Below the pieces are notes generated by a model. It searched no databases, was not told the origin of the DNA, and saw only the letters and a program-made list of their open reading frames with translations. Shown here piece by piece: positions 38,575 to 49,394 of a stretch of 64,000 nucleotides of DNA. The DNA comes from Symbiodinium natans (Eukaryota > Sar > Dinophyceae > Suessiales > Symbiodiniaceae). The position numbers and the translations under genes are program-made. Positions within the stretch are counted from its first letter, which is position 1; each line of letters begins with the position of its first letter. The stretch covers positions 117,501 through 181,500 of the forward strand of contig CAJNDS010002064.1 of assembly GCA_905221605.1 (NCBI GenBank), read 5' to 3'.

Positions 38575-40550
38575 AAACCCTAACCTTGAATGTGTCACTT
38601 CTGGCGCGACCCGACTCGGCGAGGCGCCGACGGAGCAGCACGCCGCGCCACCACGTCTAGGATTGGGGGGCCCCACCGTAAACCCGGAACCTTAAACCCT
38701 GAACCCCTCAGCCCAGAACCTTAAAGTAAACCCAATGCCAAGAAGCCTGGTTTGGTGCCTCATCCCCTCGGGTCTGAAGCTTCAGCGATCCAAGAAAAAT
38801 CTTGAACCCTAAATCCTCGAGCCCGCAAGCCTTCAACTTCGAACTTCATGGCCGTAATCCCCTCAACCCTCATTTCAATTTTAGACGCTCTAGGAACCAC
38901 TTGCTGCGCTGCACTTGCCCTAAACACTGCATGCTTTCAGACAAGAACGGGATTGACCGTAATCGTTGGGATATGTTGGGTGGCTGAAATGAGAATCACG
39001 TCCTCCAGATTTCTATGTCTCGCTCTCTCGCTTTTCGCCTTCTCTCGCGTTGATTGCTTTTGTAGTTGTGCTTTTGTAAGATCAGCCGCAGGCTCAACTT
39101 TCTGGCTTTGCAAAACGGCCACTTACTTTCGGTGTAGCCAACCCTTACTTTTGGAAGCATCTTTTTTTTCAGTTTTCGCATTCTTTTTTGAGCTACTACG
39201 CCGAGTACGATGTGGTCAGGGGTTCAAGGCGGGATTTCGATGTAGCATGATGGAGGGGGTCAAGACCATGTACCGCAGTCCACCCAAACTAGAGCTGAGA
39301 ATGCTCCTTGCGGGCTCCCCGCAGCCCTAACATGCCACTGCGCCTGCATCAAAACCTTTAGGCCACGCAGGTGCCTGGAGGCGCTGCGTGCTGCGCAGCT
39401 GCGCGCGGCGTGCCTGCCCACAAACATTCGCGACAGCACGCTCCAGCAGCACGTGCCCCCGAAACCTCATTTCGACTCATTCCTCTAAACCCCTTGCAAC
39501 ATTTCAGCCTTAGATCACGAACAGCTGAAGCCGCGACAACCCGCGTGGCGGGGGGAAGAAGGGCCAAGGTTTCGGCAATAGGGGGGTCTGCGAAGAAACT
39601 CAGAACTCCATCTCCACACCCCGCCTGGCGGGCTCTTTGCATCCAAACCTTTGTTGCCCCTCCCCCCCACCTGAACCCAAAAATACCCAGACATGCGAGA
39701 CCAAGACTCGCCAAACCTTACTGTGTGCCCTAAACATAATACCACACAATCCAGAGCAGCGCCGAACCCGAACCTTGAATGTGTCACTTCTGGCGCGACC
39801 CGCGCCCTAAACATACAGCCTCACAATCCAGAGGGGCCTGAATTTGTCACTTCTGGTGCGACCCGCCTCGACGCGGAGGGTCGCAAGCTGCTGCCGCCAC
39901 CAGGTCTAGGATTGGGAGGCCCACCGTAAACCCGGAACCTTTAACCCCAAACCCCGAGACGCAGAACCTCTTCAGCGATCCAACAAAAAGGTTCTTTAAC
40001 CCTAAATCTTCGTGCCCGCAAGCCTTCAACTTCGAATCTAATGGGCATAATCCCCTCAACCCTCATTTCAGATTTAAACGCTTTAGGAACCACTTGCTGT
40101 GCTGCACTTGCCCTACACATCACACGCTTTCAGACGAGAACGGGAATGACCGTAATGGCCACGCAGGCGCCTGGAGGCGAAGGGCTGCACGCTCCGTGGT
40201 GCGCCGGGCCTGCCCACAAACCGACAGCACGCTCCAGCAGCACGTGCTCCCGAACCTCATTCCGACTCATTCCTCCAACCCGCTTGCAACATGTCAGTCT
40301 TGGCTGCCTTAGATCACGAACAGCTGAAACCTCGACAACCCGCGTGGAGGGGGGAAGAAGGACCAAAGTTTCGGCATGATGAAACTCAGAACTCAATCTC
40401 CATGCCCTCAACTCTAAACCCCAACCCTCAGGAATCGCGGACCCGCCTTCCGGGCGGCTTGCATCCTCCGGATCATCGCCTGCGGGGACCCGCCCGGGTG
40501 GAGTGCAATCCCCCCAACCTGAACCCTAGACCAAGACTCACCAGAGCACT
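38575..40550. repeat. tandem segmental duplication, unit ~1.2 kb
   Basis: Copy 1 (about 38575-39760) and copy 2 (about 39766-40550) share several blocks. These include TTGAATGTGTCACTTCTGGC (38587 and 39775), GTCTAGGATTGGG (38657 and 39903), GGAACCACTTGCTG (38894 and 40085) and TTAGATCACGAACAGCTGAA (39511 and 40310). About 400 bp present in copy 1 (about 38962-39361) are absent from copy 2 at the matching point. No coding function seen. Confidence 0.8.
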
Positions 40551-41240
40551 CTAAACATTAAGAGCAGTGCAAAATCATCCGCGCCTCCACCGGGTCCGCG
40601 GCAGGTTGCGGGCTGTCCTTTCAGGGATACTAGCGGGGTCGAAGAAGGGGATCGAAAACCCTCCCCAAGAAGGCCCAAAAAGATGGAAACCCAACCCCCC
40701 TCCCTCCCCCCCAAATCGACCCGCAAGAACCTAACGTAAAAATGTAATGTCTAATGCGTGCCCGGAATATGCATAGAGGCTTGGCGCCAAGAAGTCTCAG
40801 GAGAGGTTTAGGGCTCGGGATGCTAGCGAGGTGACTTGCAACCTTGTTTTTGCCTGGATGCAACTTAGCTTTTGCTTTCTTGTATGTTTTTTGTCTCAGG
40901 GCCTCGAAGCTCTGCCCCCGGTAAGGGAAGGCCCTCCGCCCCAGCTGCAGGCAAGCAGCGAACCCTACAAGGAGGCGCTGGGTGGCAGACCCCACAAACC
41001 CACGCAGTCCAACCAAGTCCAACCACACCCCTGCTTGCCGGCCTTCAACCCATCTTTTAGGGCTTATAGGTTTTCAACGGGTGCCCTAACGGGCTGGTGG
41101 AGGATGATGTCTTACGATGCAAGGGGTTTAATGGTTCAGGGGTTTGGGGATTCCTGCACCCCAAACCTTAAACCCTAAACATAAACCCCAAAACCTAAAC
41201 CCGGCGACCAAGCTGCCCCGTGCGGTGGCGAATTGGGCGC

Positions 41241-43867
41241 ATACTTGGCGCGGATGTACCGCTCCTCAGCTTAGATTCTTGGGAGTTTAGGGTTTAAAAT
41301 CCAGGGGTGTAGGGCACCAAAGCTGCGGGGTGGGGGAGGGTTGAAGGTTTAGGGTTTAGGGTTGAGGGTTTAGGAGTTCGGGTTGAGGGGGATGTAAAAC
41401 TGAAATGCCTATGGGATATGGGCTTGGTGGTAAACTTGGTGGTATGCCCCTAAACCTGTAGGGGTTGTGAGCCTAGAATAGGGGCACATTTGCCCCATTG
41501 GGGGTTCTTGAAGTGTTACTGTTTAGGGTTTAGGGTTTAGTTGCCCAAACCCTAAACCCTGAACCCTGTCTTACGCTGAGCCTCACGTGGCGAACCAGGG
41601 GAAACCACAAAGAAGGGTTTAGGGGTTGAGGGTGTAGGTTTAAAACAGGTATAGCCAACCAGACTTCCCATGAACAAGTAAGCCTCAAGGCATTGGCTTT
41701 GACCCCGAAGCTCTGCGCCCTAAACGCTAAACCCTAAACCCTAAACCCTAACCCTAAACCCTTTAAACCCAAAGCCCTAAACGATCGGAGAGGCACCAGG
41801 GTCCCGCGGGAAGCACCTCGGGGAGGCGGTGGAGGCGCACCCGCCTGTGTTAGGAGGGCATTGGCCTGAAGATTGCCTCGGCTGGGGCTGCATAGGCTTT
41901 ATTTAGGGTTTCGGGCTTAGGGTTTAGGGTGCAGGGTGTAGGGTTGAGGGCTGAAGCCTCCCCTACTCCCTTAAGGACCCTAGAAGGGTTTAGGGGTTTG
42001 GGGTTTAGGGCGTTCGGGGTTTAGGGTGTAGGGTTGAAAGTGTGAGTAGCGGTTAGGGATTAGGGCTAGGGGTCATAAGGGTTGTTTCATGGGTAGATAC
42101 GCCTCCACAAATGTGTAAAACGGTTACAGATCCTAAGCCCCAGGGCTCCCCCGAACCCGAAGAGCCTTGAGTGGTGTATGTTTCGGGTTCAGGGTTCAGG
42201 GTTCAGGGTTTAGGGTTCAGGGTTTAGGGTTCAGGGTTCAGGGTTTAGGGTTTAGGGTTTAGGGCTTAGCATTTGCAGGCATTGGGGGCTTCGTACTTGC
42301 TGGCTTGCAGTCCCTCATCAAACCAAGCCCTAAACCCTAAACCCTAAACCTTGGGGCGACGAAGCTTGCCAAATGCATCAGAGCCACCACCCTTGGACGC
42401 GAAACTCTGGAGCTCCTCGCCACGCCAGCTGTCCAACTGTGTGGACTTGACCTGGCTTCGGGAGTTGCTATAGGGTTTATAGGGTTTAGGGGTTAGGGCT
42501 AGGGTTTAGGGTTTAGGGTTTAGGGTCTAGGGTTTAGGGTTTAGGGTTTAGGGTTTAGGGTTTAGGGTTTGGGGTTTAGGGTTTAGTTTAGGGTTTAGGG
42601 TTTAGGGTTCAGGGTTCAGGGTTCAGGGTTCAGGGTTTAGGGTTAGGGGTTTAGGGTTTAAAGCTAGGGTTGGGGTCTAGGGCTAGGGTTTAAGGGTTTA
42701 GGATCTAGGGTTTAGGGGTTTAGGGGCTTAGTTTTTTTGGGAGTCGGGGTTCGGCTGTGGGAGCGCGGGTGCTTAAGGTTCGGGATTCGGATTGGTTCCC
42801 AGTCTCAGCCCTAGACTCTTACACCCTCAACCCCAAAAACCTGAAAGCCTAAAACCCTCAACCCTGAACCCCTAAACCCTAGCCCCTAAACCCTAAACGC
42901 TAAACCCTAAAACCCTCAACCCTGAACCCCTAAACCCTGAACCCTAAACCCTAAACCCCAAACCCTAAGGCCTGAATCCTGTTTCCTCAACGCTTTGAAC
43001 CCCCACCCTCGCCACACCCGGCACTTAGAGGGTTTAGGGTTTAGGGCTTAGGGTTCTGGGGCTTTGGGGTTTTTCAGGGCTTCAGGATTTTTAGGGTTTT
43101 TAGGGTTTGAGGTTTTAGGGTTTAGGGCCAGGGTTTAGGGTTTAGGGTTAGGGTTTAGGGTTAGGGTTTAGGGTTAGGGTTTAGGGCTAGGGTTGAGGGT
43201 TTAGGGTTTAGGCTGCGGGGTGCAGCTGTGACCCTGCCTGAACAATTAACCTAACCCTAAACCCTAAACCAAAAACCCGAAGCCGTAAACCCTAAACCCT
43301 AAACCCTAAATCCTAAGCCCTAAACCCTACCCTAAACCCTAAACCCTAAAAAGAAGATATCGTGAGAGCTGTGACGGCTACGAGTGAAGGCGTTTTCCGG
43401 AGCGTGTGCAGCGAAAGCAGCGCATGGCGCTGCGCTTGCAGTGCTTCGGCTTCCGACATCCAGACCCCGGCTTTGTCACCCTAAACCCTAAACCCTACAC
43501 CCTAAACCCTAAACCCGAAACAGCCCAAGCCCTAATCCCTATATATGGTTCCGTGTCCAGGTCGGTACCCCCCCCCCCACCCCCCCCCCCTAAACCCTAA
43601 ACCCTACACCCTAAACCCTAAACCCTAAATCCCTCAACCCCTCAACCCTAAACCCTAAACCCTCAACCCAAACCCCAACCACACCACCCCACAGCGGGGC
43701 CCAAACCACAGGGGGGCGGGGCGCGGTGCGGACCCTAAACCCTAACCCCCAAACCCTAAGCCCTAAACCCTAAACCCCAAACCCAAACCCCAACCACACC
43801 GCCCCACAGGGGGGACCACAGGGGGGCGGGGCGGGGAAAGATTTTGGGGGGGGGGGCCATGGGGGGG

Positions 43868-43901
<34 letters not shown>

Positions 43902-44633
43902 CAGCGACGCTGCACCATACAAAGACCCTCAACCCCGAACCCTTTCCCGACCTTGGAGATGTGGGCCCCAAGGGAGCGATGTGTGCCGGCGCAGTCGATG
44001 CAGATCAGCACGCCTCCAGGATTTAGTTTCGGGTCACCCTAAACCCTAAACCCTAAACCCTAAACCCTAAACCCTAAACCCTAAACCCTAAACCGCTTCC
44101 CCTTTAAGGGGTTAGGGTTGATGGTTTCGGCTTTGGGGTCTCGGGCTTCGGAAAACAGAGCCCTTTGGGGGCACTAGCGGGGGCAGGAGGTTTGCAAGAA
44201 CAGGATTGCGGTCTAGGTGCAGGTCAAGGGATTTTTGCCCCCTAAACCCTAAACCCTAAATCCTAAACCCGAAACCTAAACCCTAAACCTATTCAGACTC
44301 ACGCTCTCTCTCTCTCTTCTCTCTCGCTCTCTCTCTCGCTCTCTTCTCTTTCTCTCTCCCTCTCTCTCTTCGCTCTCGCTTCACTCTCTCTCCTCTCTCT
44401 CGCTCTGTCTTCTCTGTCTTCCTCTCTCTCTCTCTCTTCTCTCTCTTCTCTCTCTGTTCTCTCTCACTCTCTCTGTCTCTTCTCTCTCTCGCTCTCTCTC
44501 CTCTTATCTCTCTTCCCTCTCTTTCTCTCTTCTTCTTCTTCTGCTGGGCATGAGGAAGCCCGAAGGCTTCCCCGCGCTCCAGGCGCGCCCGAGTGCGAGG
44601 TCTACGTGAGACTGCTTGCCGCCCGGGTTTCTC

Positions 44634-44670
<37 letters not shown>

Positions 44671-45157
44671 CCCTTCTCTCGCTCTTCTCTCTCACTCTCT
44701 TCACTCCTTCCGCTCTGTTTTACCGTTACCGTCGCTTCCTCGAGCGCATTCAAAATGGCTAAACCAGACACCGGCAACTGCACAAACCTTTTGTCTCTCC
44801 TCAAAGCAACATAAGCGTTAAGGCCCTGAACTGAACTTTGAAACTGGGCCAACCCCAAACCCTAACTAGACGCTAAGCTTAAACCTCGAAGCCCCGTGAA
44901 GCCCCACAAACCCCCTAAACCCCTAAGTCCTAAACCCCTAAACGTCGAAGCCCTGAACGACCTAAACACAAAACGCCTGAACCTAAACCCTAAACCCTAA
45001 ACCCTAGCCCTAAACCCTAAACCCCAAACCCCAAACCCCGAAACCCTTGTTGCGTCCCAGGGCGCCGTGATTTACCGAGGCCCAGTCGGGGCAATGGGCA
45101 CCGCAGTCTGCGCATTCCATGTTCCCCGGGAGCATCTGGAGCTCCTCTTGCTCTTGG
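41241..45157 (-). CDS. ArfGAP-domain protein (Arf GTPase-activating), multi-exon, 3' end unresolved
   Basis: Exon about 45157-45066 (EELQMLPGNMECADCGAHCP...), exon 44013-43952 (VLICIDCAGTHRSLGAHISK), exon 42451-42350 (VKSTQLDSWRGEELQSFASK...) and exon 41264-41241 (ERYIRAKY). Together they give the diagnostic C-x2-C-x16-C-x2-C zinc finger and the THRSLG arginine finger, with phase kept at each confirmed junction. ArfGAPs trigger GTP hydrolysis on Arf and so control coat assembly on Golgi and endosomal membranes (known family). Donors: GC at 45065, GT at 43951, GT at 42349 (formed by the first bases of a GTTTAGGG repeat) and GC at 41240. The introns are largely telomere-type repeats. N-terminal and C-terminal exons beyond these are not located, so which ArfGAP subfamily it is remains open. 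Confidence 0.88.
41280..42340. repeat. dense telomere-type repeats, ArfGAP intron
   Basis: Patches of TTTAGGG and CCCTAAA variants (for example 41345-41385, 41515-41570, 41715-41790 and 42180-42275) fill most of the intron between exons 42451-42350 and 41264-41241. GGTTCAGGG variants form a local sub-array at 42180-42245. A minus-strand frame at about 41830-41895 (AYAAPAEAIFRPMPS) might be another exon. Confidence 0.85.
42474..43790. repeat. telomere-type repeats, ArfGAP intron (largest tract)
   Basis: About 1.3 kb of TTTAGGG/GGTTAGG units (42474-42740 and 43025-43215), then CCCTAAA units (42840-42970, 43250-43355, 43478-43520 and 43590-43790). The two senses alternate, so the intron is rich in long inverted repeats. 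A unique island at about 43360-43470 separates them. Confidence 0.92.
43563..43590. repeat. poly-C tract
   Basis: A C-rich run of about 28 bp with one interruption, next to CCCTAAA units. A much longer G run lies at 43843-43902. Confidence 0.95.
43843..43902 (+). repeat. poly-G tract (G-quadruplex-prone)
   Basis: About 60 bp that is almost all G, with runs of 8 to over 20 G. It lies 50 bp from ArfGAP exon 44013-43952, on the template strand, so transcript sense is C-rich. Length is likely unstable in assemblies. Confidence 0.95.
44036..44095 (-). repeat. pure CCCTAAA array, ArfGAP intron
   Basis: About eight perfect CCCTAAA units immediately upstream (gene sense) of exon 44013-43952. More units lie at 44245-44290 and 44985-45040, and TTTAGGG at 45157-45185, where the array abuts the first placed exon. 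Confidence 0.95.
44300..44720. repeat. (CT)n-rich tracts
   Basis: Two long CT-rich stretches, 44303-44545 and 44627-44712, separated by about 80 bp of unique sequence, in the first ArfGAP intron. The Ser/Leu and Arg/Glu open frames across them are artefacts of the dinucleotide repeat. Confidence 0.93.
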
Positions 45158-45199
45158 GGTTTAGGGTTTAGGGTTTAGGGTTTTGGGTTGAGGCTTCAG

Positions 45200-46900
45200 G
45201 GTTCAGGGCTTAGTGTCAAAAGTGCTCCGAAATCAGTGCAAATAAGGTCATGTAAAGTGTTTTGGAAATACAGCAACATACAAGAACAAACTGGCATGGG
45301 TGTTACAAAACTGTTTAGAATTGCTAGTCACTTTGCATGAAAAGTATGCCGATAACTTCGTAAACTTAACACTTTTGCACGATGACGCTGAAGACCCTAA
45401 ACCCTAAAGACCTTCTTTGGACTAAACCGAACAAACTGAAAGGAAGAGCAACAAGGCATTGGCATGTGGAAAGCGGTCCGAGCCCATCCGGCCACATGGA
45501 TTTCGCAACCACTGATGTACTGTAGCCTTTGGACTTTGGAGTTTTTTATGGTTGGAAACAACAACCATAAAAAGAATTCCTAAAGGAATACAGTCAGGGG
45601 ATGCTCTGGTGGCAACGGATGGTCTGGTAGCAAGGTCGCTGTCGTTTCCTGATTCGGGTTTCCGATTCGGGTTTCCGATTCGGAGTTTCCGATTCACGCT
45701 GGTCTCTGTTTCCCGCGGGGTTCTGCCCTGGAGGCTTACAGCGGTTGGGAGTTTAGAGTTGCTGTTTTGCGAAGATGTATGCATTATGTAGGACCATCAC
45801 GTCACGTCGCAAGTGTTGCCACCCAGCTTTGATCATCCTCAGATCTGTCTCTCTTGCCTTTTAATACGTGTTTCTATTAATTCTTCTTTGTTGGTTGTTC
45901 TGCCGTCTTGCTTCTTAGTTGTTATTCCTTATTCTTCTTTCTTGTTCTCAGCGAGTGCGGGGATCTGTAATTGCCCCCTCAACCAGCGTCTGCGCGCGCT
46001 TTCCATCTGGGTACCGTGGTCGGCCAACAAGAGGATACTCTCACCATCTCGCATCTTAGATGTTCATGCCTGCTCTCGCCTGATCGCCCTGGGATCCCAG
46101 CCCAGCCGAGCAACCAGTGATCAGTGGTGACACTGTGAGACAGGGTTCTTTGGAGCTCTCTGAAGTGAGGACAACGCCAAAGCGCGCGGGGCTTGCCGAC
46201 AATTAGGGGTACGCGTTTCGGAATCCCTTTCAGAGATTTCAAACTACTTGGGTATACTTGGGTATGAACCTGTCTTGGAAAATTCCCTCACGGTCCAGCA
46301 AAAGCGGAGCAACACTAAACCCCTAAACCCGGCGATGCAGAAGCCAACGAAAAGCGCAATCTGCGGAACCAAAACCAGCACGAATCATAAAATGCGAATC
46401 GGAAACAGCGAAAAAACACCAGCCATCAGAAGCATGCCTGTTCGTGATCGACCACCGTCGCGTTGTCGTCGTCGTCGTCATGTTAACTTTCTTCCGTTCA
46501 CTCTTTGGTGTGTGTGTGTGCGTCAGCTAACGTAACGGCCCTGCTGTAATCAGGTACATGTCTCATGACACTAGCTGAGGAAATACTCAGGAACATGCCA
46601 TGCGGCAGTGCATTTTGTAACATAATAATATTAAGGGCGCACTTACTTCGTTCATTCACTCGCAAAGGTTCGGCATTTGTTCTTTCCTTGCAAAAGACGC
46701 TCATTTCATTCACGTCGTGCCTCACACAAGTATTACTAAGGTTCTTCCCGTGTTCGCTGCGCTCACTACGTTCACTGTGCTCACACTTTATAATAACGTA
46801 GTGCGCGAGTGAAACGAGCAAACGATCCGAAAAAGAAAGAGTGTGTGCGCTCTCTTTTTTCTCGCGCGTGCACTACGTTCATGACGTTCATCTTGTTTGT
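45200..46900. other. no gene recognised
   Basis: Mostly unique sequence upstream of the ArfGAP exons. A small tandem of GATTCGGGTTTCC units at 45655-45690 and TTCACT-type repeats near 46740-46800 are the only structure I see. Open frames are short and inconsistent. Confidence 0.4.
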
Positions 46901-46939
46901 TCACTTACTCACGTCATAATCGTCTTAATATCGTGAGCC

Positions 46940-47800
46940 CCTGCGAATGCCCGTAAAGGGCTTATGTCAGGCTCACGTCAACTACGCGACGGACCCGGTT
47001 CGTTTGCCGTAAAGAGCGAAGTTTGGGCAAAGTGCCTACTGTCACGCTCACTTCAACTGTGCGTCGGCCCCAATTCGTTTGCCGTAACGTTTTGTCAAGG
47101 CTGCAAAATGTCAGGCCCACTTCAATGATGAGTCGGACCCGGTTCGTTCGCCGTAAATAGCGAGGTGTTGTGAAAGTGGCTTATATTAGGCTCACGTCAA
47201 CTATGCATGGAACCCAATTCGTTTGCCGTAGATAGCGAGGTTTTGTCAAGGTGGCTTCTGTCAGGCTCACTTCGACTATGCGTCGGACCCGGTTCTTTTC
47301 TAGGTTTGGTCAAGCTAGCTCATGTCAGGCTCACTTCAACTGTGCGTGGAACCCGGTTCGTTTGCCGTAAGAAGCGAAAGGTTGTGAAGGTGGCCTATGC
47401 CAGGCTCGCTTCAACATGCTTCAACTATGCGTCGGACCCAAATCGTTTGCCGTAACTAGCGAAGTTCTGTCAAGTGGCGCATGTAAGGTTCACTTCAACT
47501 ATGCGTCGGACCCAATTCGTTTGCCGTAACTAGCGAAGTTCTGTCACGTGGCGCATGTAAGGTTCACTTCAACTATGCGTCGGACCCTATTCGTTTGCCG
47601 CAACTAGCGAGGTTTTGTCAAGGTGGCCTATGTTAGGCCCACTTCAACTATGAGTCGGACCCAGTTCGTTCGCCGTGAACAGCGAAGTTTTGTCAAGGTG
47701 GGCTATGTCAGGCTCACTTCAACTATGTGTCGGACCCGGTTGGTTTGCCGGAAGTAGCGTTTTTTTGTGAAGGTGGCCTATGTCAGGCTCACGTCATGTA
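46940..47800. repeat. satellite array, ~75-bp unit, about 11 copies
   Basis: The unit contains TCGTTTGCCGTAA, then AGCGAAGTTTTGTCAAGG, then AGGCTCACTTCAACTATGCG. The TTTGCCGTAA anchor recurs near 46998, 47070, 47142, 47216, 47356, 47440, 47516, 47590, 47665 and 47740, with one decayed copy near 47291. The copies at 47440 and 47516 are almost identical, showing recent turnover. Confidence 0.93.
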
Positions 47801-49390
47801 GATGGAAACGCAAACCCCCCAAATCGACCTGTTGGGTTCGGACGGAAAAAACCTCCCAAGAAGAAACAAGGCCGTTGGGAATGAAATGGCCATCTGCACC
47901 TGAAATTCCCGAACCCTAAAACGCTCCATGAGCCCACCCCCTAAAGGCCTTGAAGCAGAAGAAGAAGAAGAAGAAAAAAAATTAAGGCCACCAACTTTAC
48001 CAAAAAAGAACCCCTCCCACAATGCCACCAAGCCCCTGACTAGAACGTGGAGCCCTAGAGCCCTGAAACATGCTAAAACACCACAGATCCAGGCCTCCGC
48101 GTGAGAAGATGAGGCGGGCATCTGCAGGCATTGGGGTGTACTGAGGTAAGGCTTGCGTTGAGTAGGGTTAAAGGTTTAGGGTTTAAGGTTTAGGATTGAA
48201 GGTTTTGGGCTTAGGGGGTCTCTTGGATTTCTGGGCGTATGTCTTGGGGGCAGGTTTGAGGGACTCACAAGAGAAGAGCACTGAAAGGCAAACTCAGCCC
48301 AAACCTCGACCGTGCCCCCTGCCATACCAGAACAATGAAGAAGCGGAAAAGCTGGTTTAGGGCTTAGGGTCTAGGAAGGTTTTTGATTAGGGCTTAGGGT
48401 TTGGAGCAATCAACCTCGGATCGCAGCCAAGCGGCCGCACGCAGGAAAGGCAGGATGGCGAGGCAGGCCTGCCGAGGCCCACCCTAGCCCTGAACCCTGA
48501 ACCCTAAACCCCCAACCCTAAAACCCACGTGCAGGCCCTGGAAAAGTTTGAGGCTTCCTTTCAAGGTTTTGAGAAGGGCTAGCTCCTAAGCCTGGGGGGA
48601 TGGCGTGCTAACCGTAAGGAGTTTTTGTGCGATTTGGAATTATGGTGTCCAGTTTGTGACGCGGTGGAATTAGGGTTCAGCCAAGCTTAAGCTTGTGCGG
48701 CACTTTTGCGCATGACGACGCGTGCCTCCAAGATCGCCCAGCATCACATGCACGTGCACTAAACAGGCCCCAGAAAGACGAGCCACAAAAGCGACGGCGG
48801 AAGAAGCATCAACGAATAATCGTCACATTTCAGTCAAACGCAGTTGGAAAGCTCGGCACAATTCTCAATCACAAAGACCAATCAGTCACAACACTCGGAT
48901 GTGATTTGATGGAAAATGCTGTCGCATGGCCTCCAGTTCCTGACACGGATGTAGGAGCCGGCCGCCGCACAACTGAAAATGGTGATGTTTTACTTTGCGT
49001 GTTCACAATTCGCTTGGCCTGCACTAGGAGGTCCTGACGCTTTGCTTTCCTCATTTGACATCCGCCGCGCTTGGAAGCACGGCGCCAGCACTGAAAGAGC
49101 GAGTGGTGCTTCCAAAACACACAGCTCCATTTCAGAGTCGCTAGGCCCGCGGTGTGCACAAGAAGGCGCTGCAGGAAGTGTCCCCTCATAGTGGAGGTCC
49201 CATCAATCCCATCCTGCCAGGCGCCTGCGATTCCGGAGCTAGGTTGTTTCGACTCCCGCCCGCCGCCCCGCGCTCGCCCGCGCCCCCCGTTTGTGCGCCG
49301 CCCGCCCGTGCCCCGCCCCCGCCCCGCCGCCCGCCCGCACCCACCCGCCACGCCCTGCCACACGCGCCTGGCCCCTGCCGCCCCCGCCTC
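47800..49390. other. no gene recognised
   Basis: A few telomere-type units (about 48170-48200 and 48485-48525) in otherwise unique sequence, ending in a very GC-rich stretch (49255-49390). Pro/Ala/Arg-rich frames there are composition artefacts. Confidence 0.4.
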
Positions 49391-49394
49391 CACA

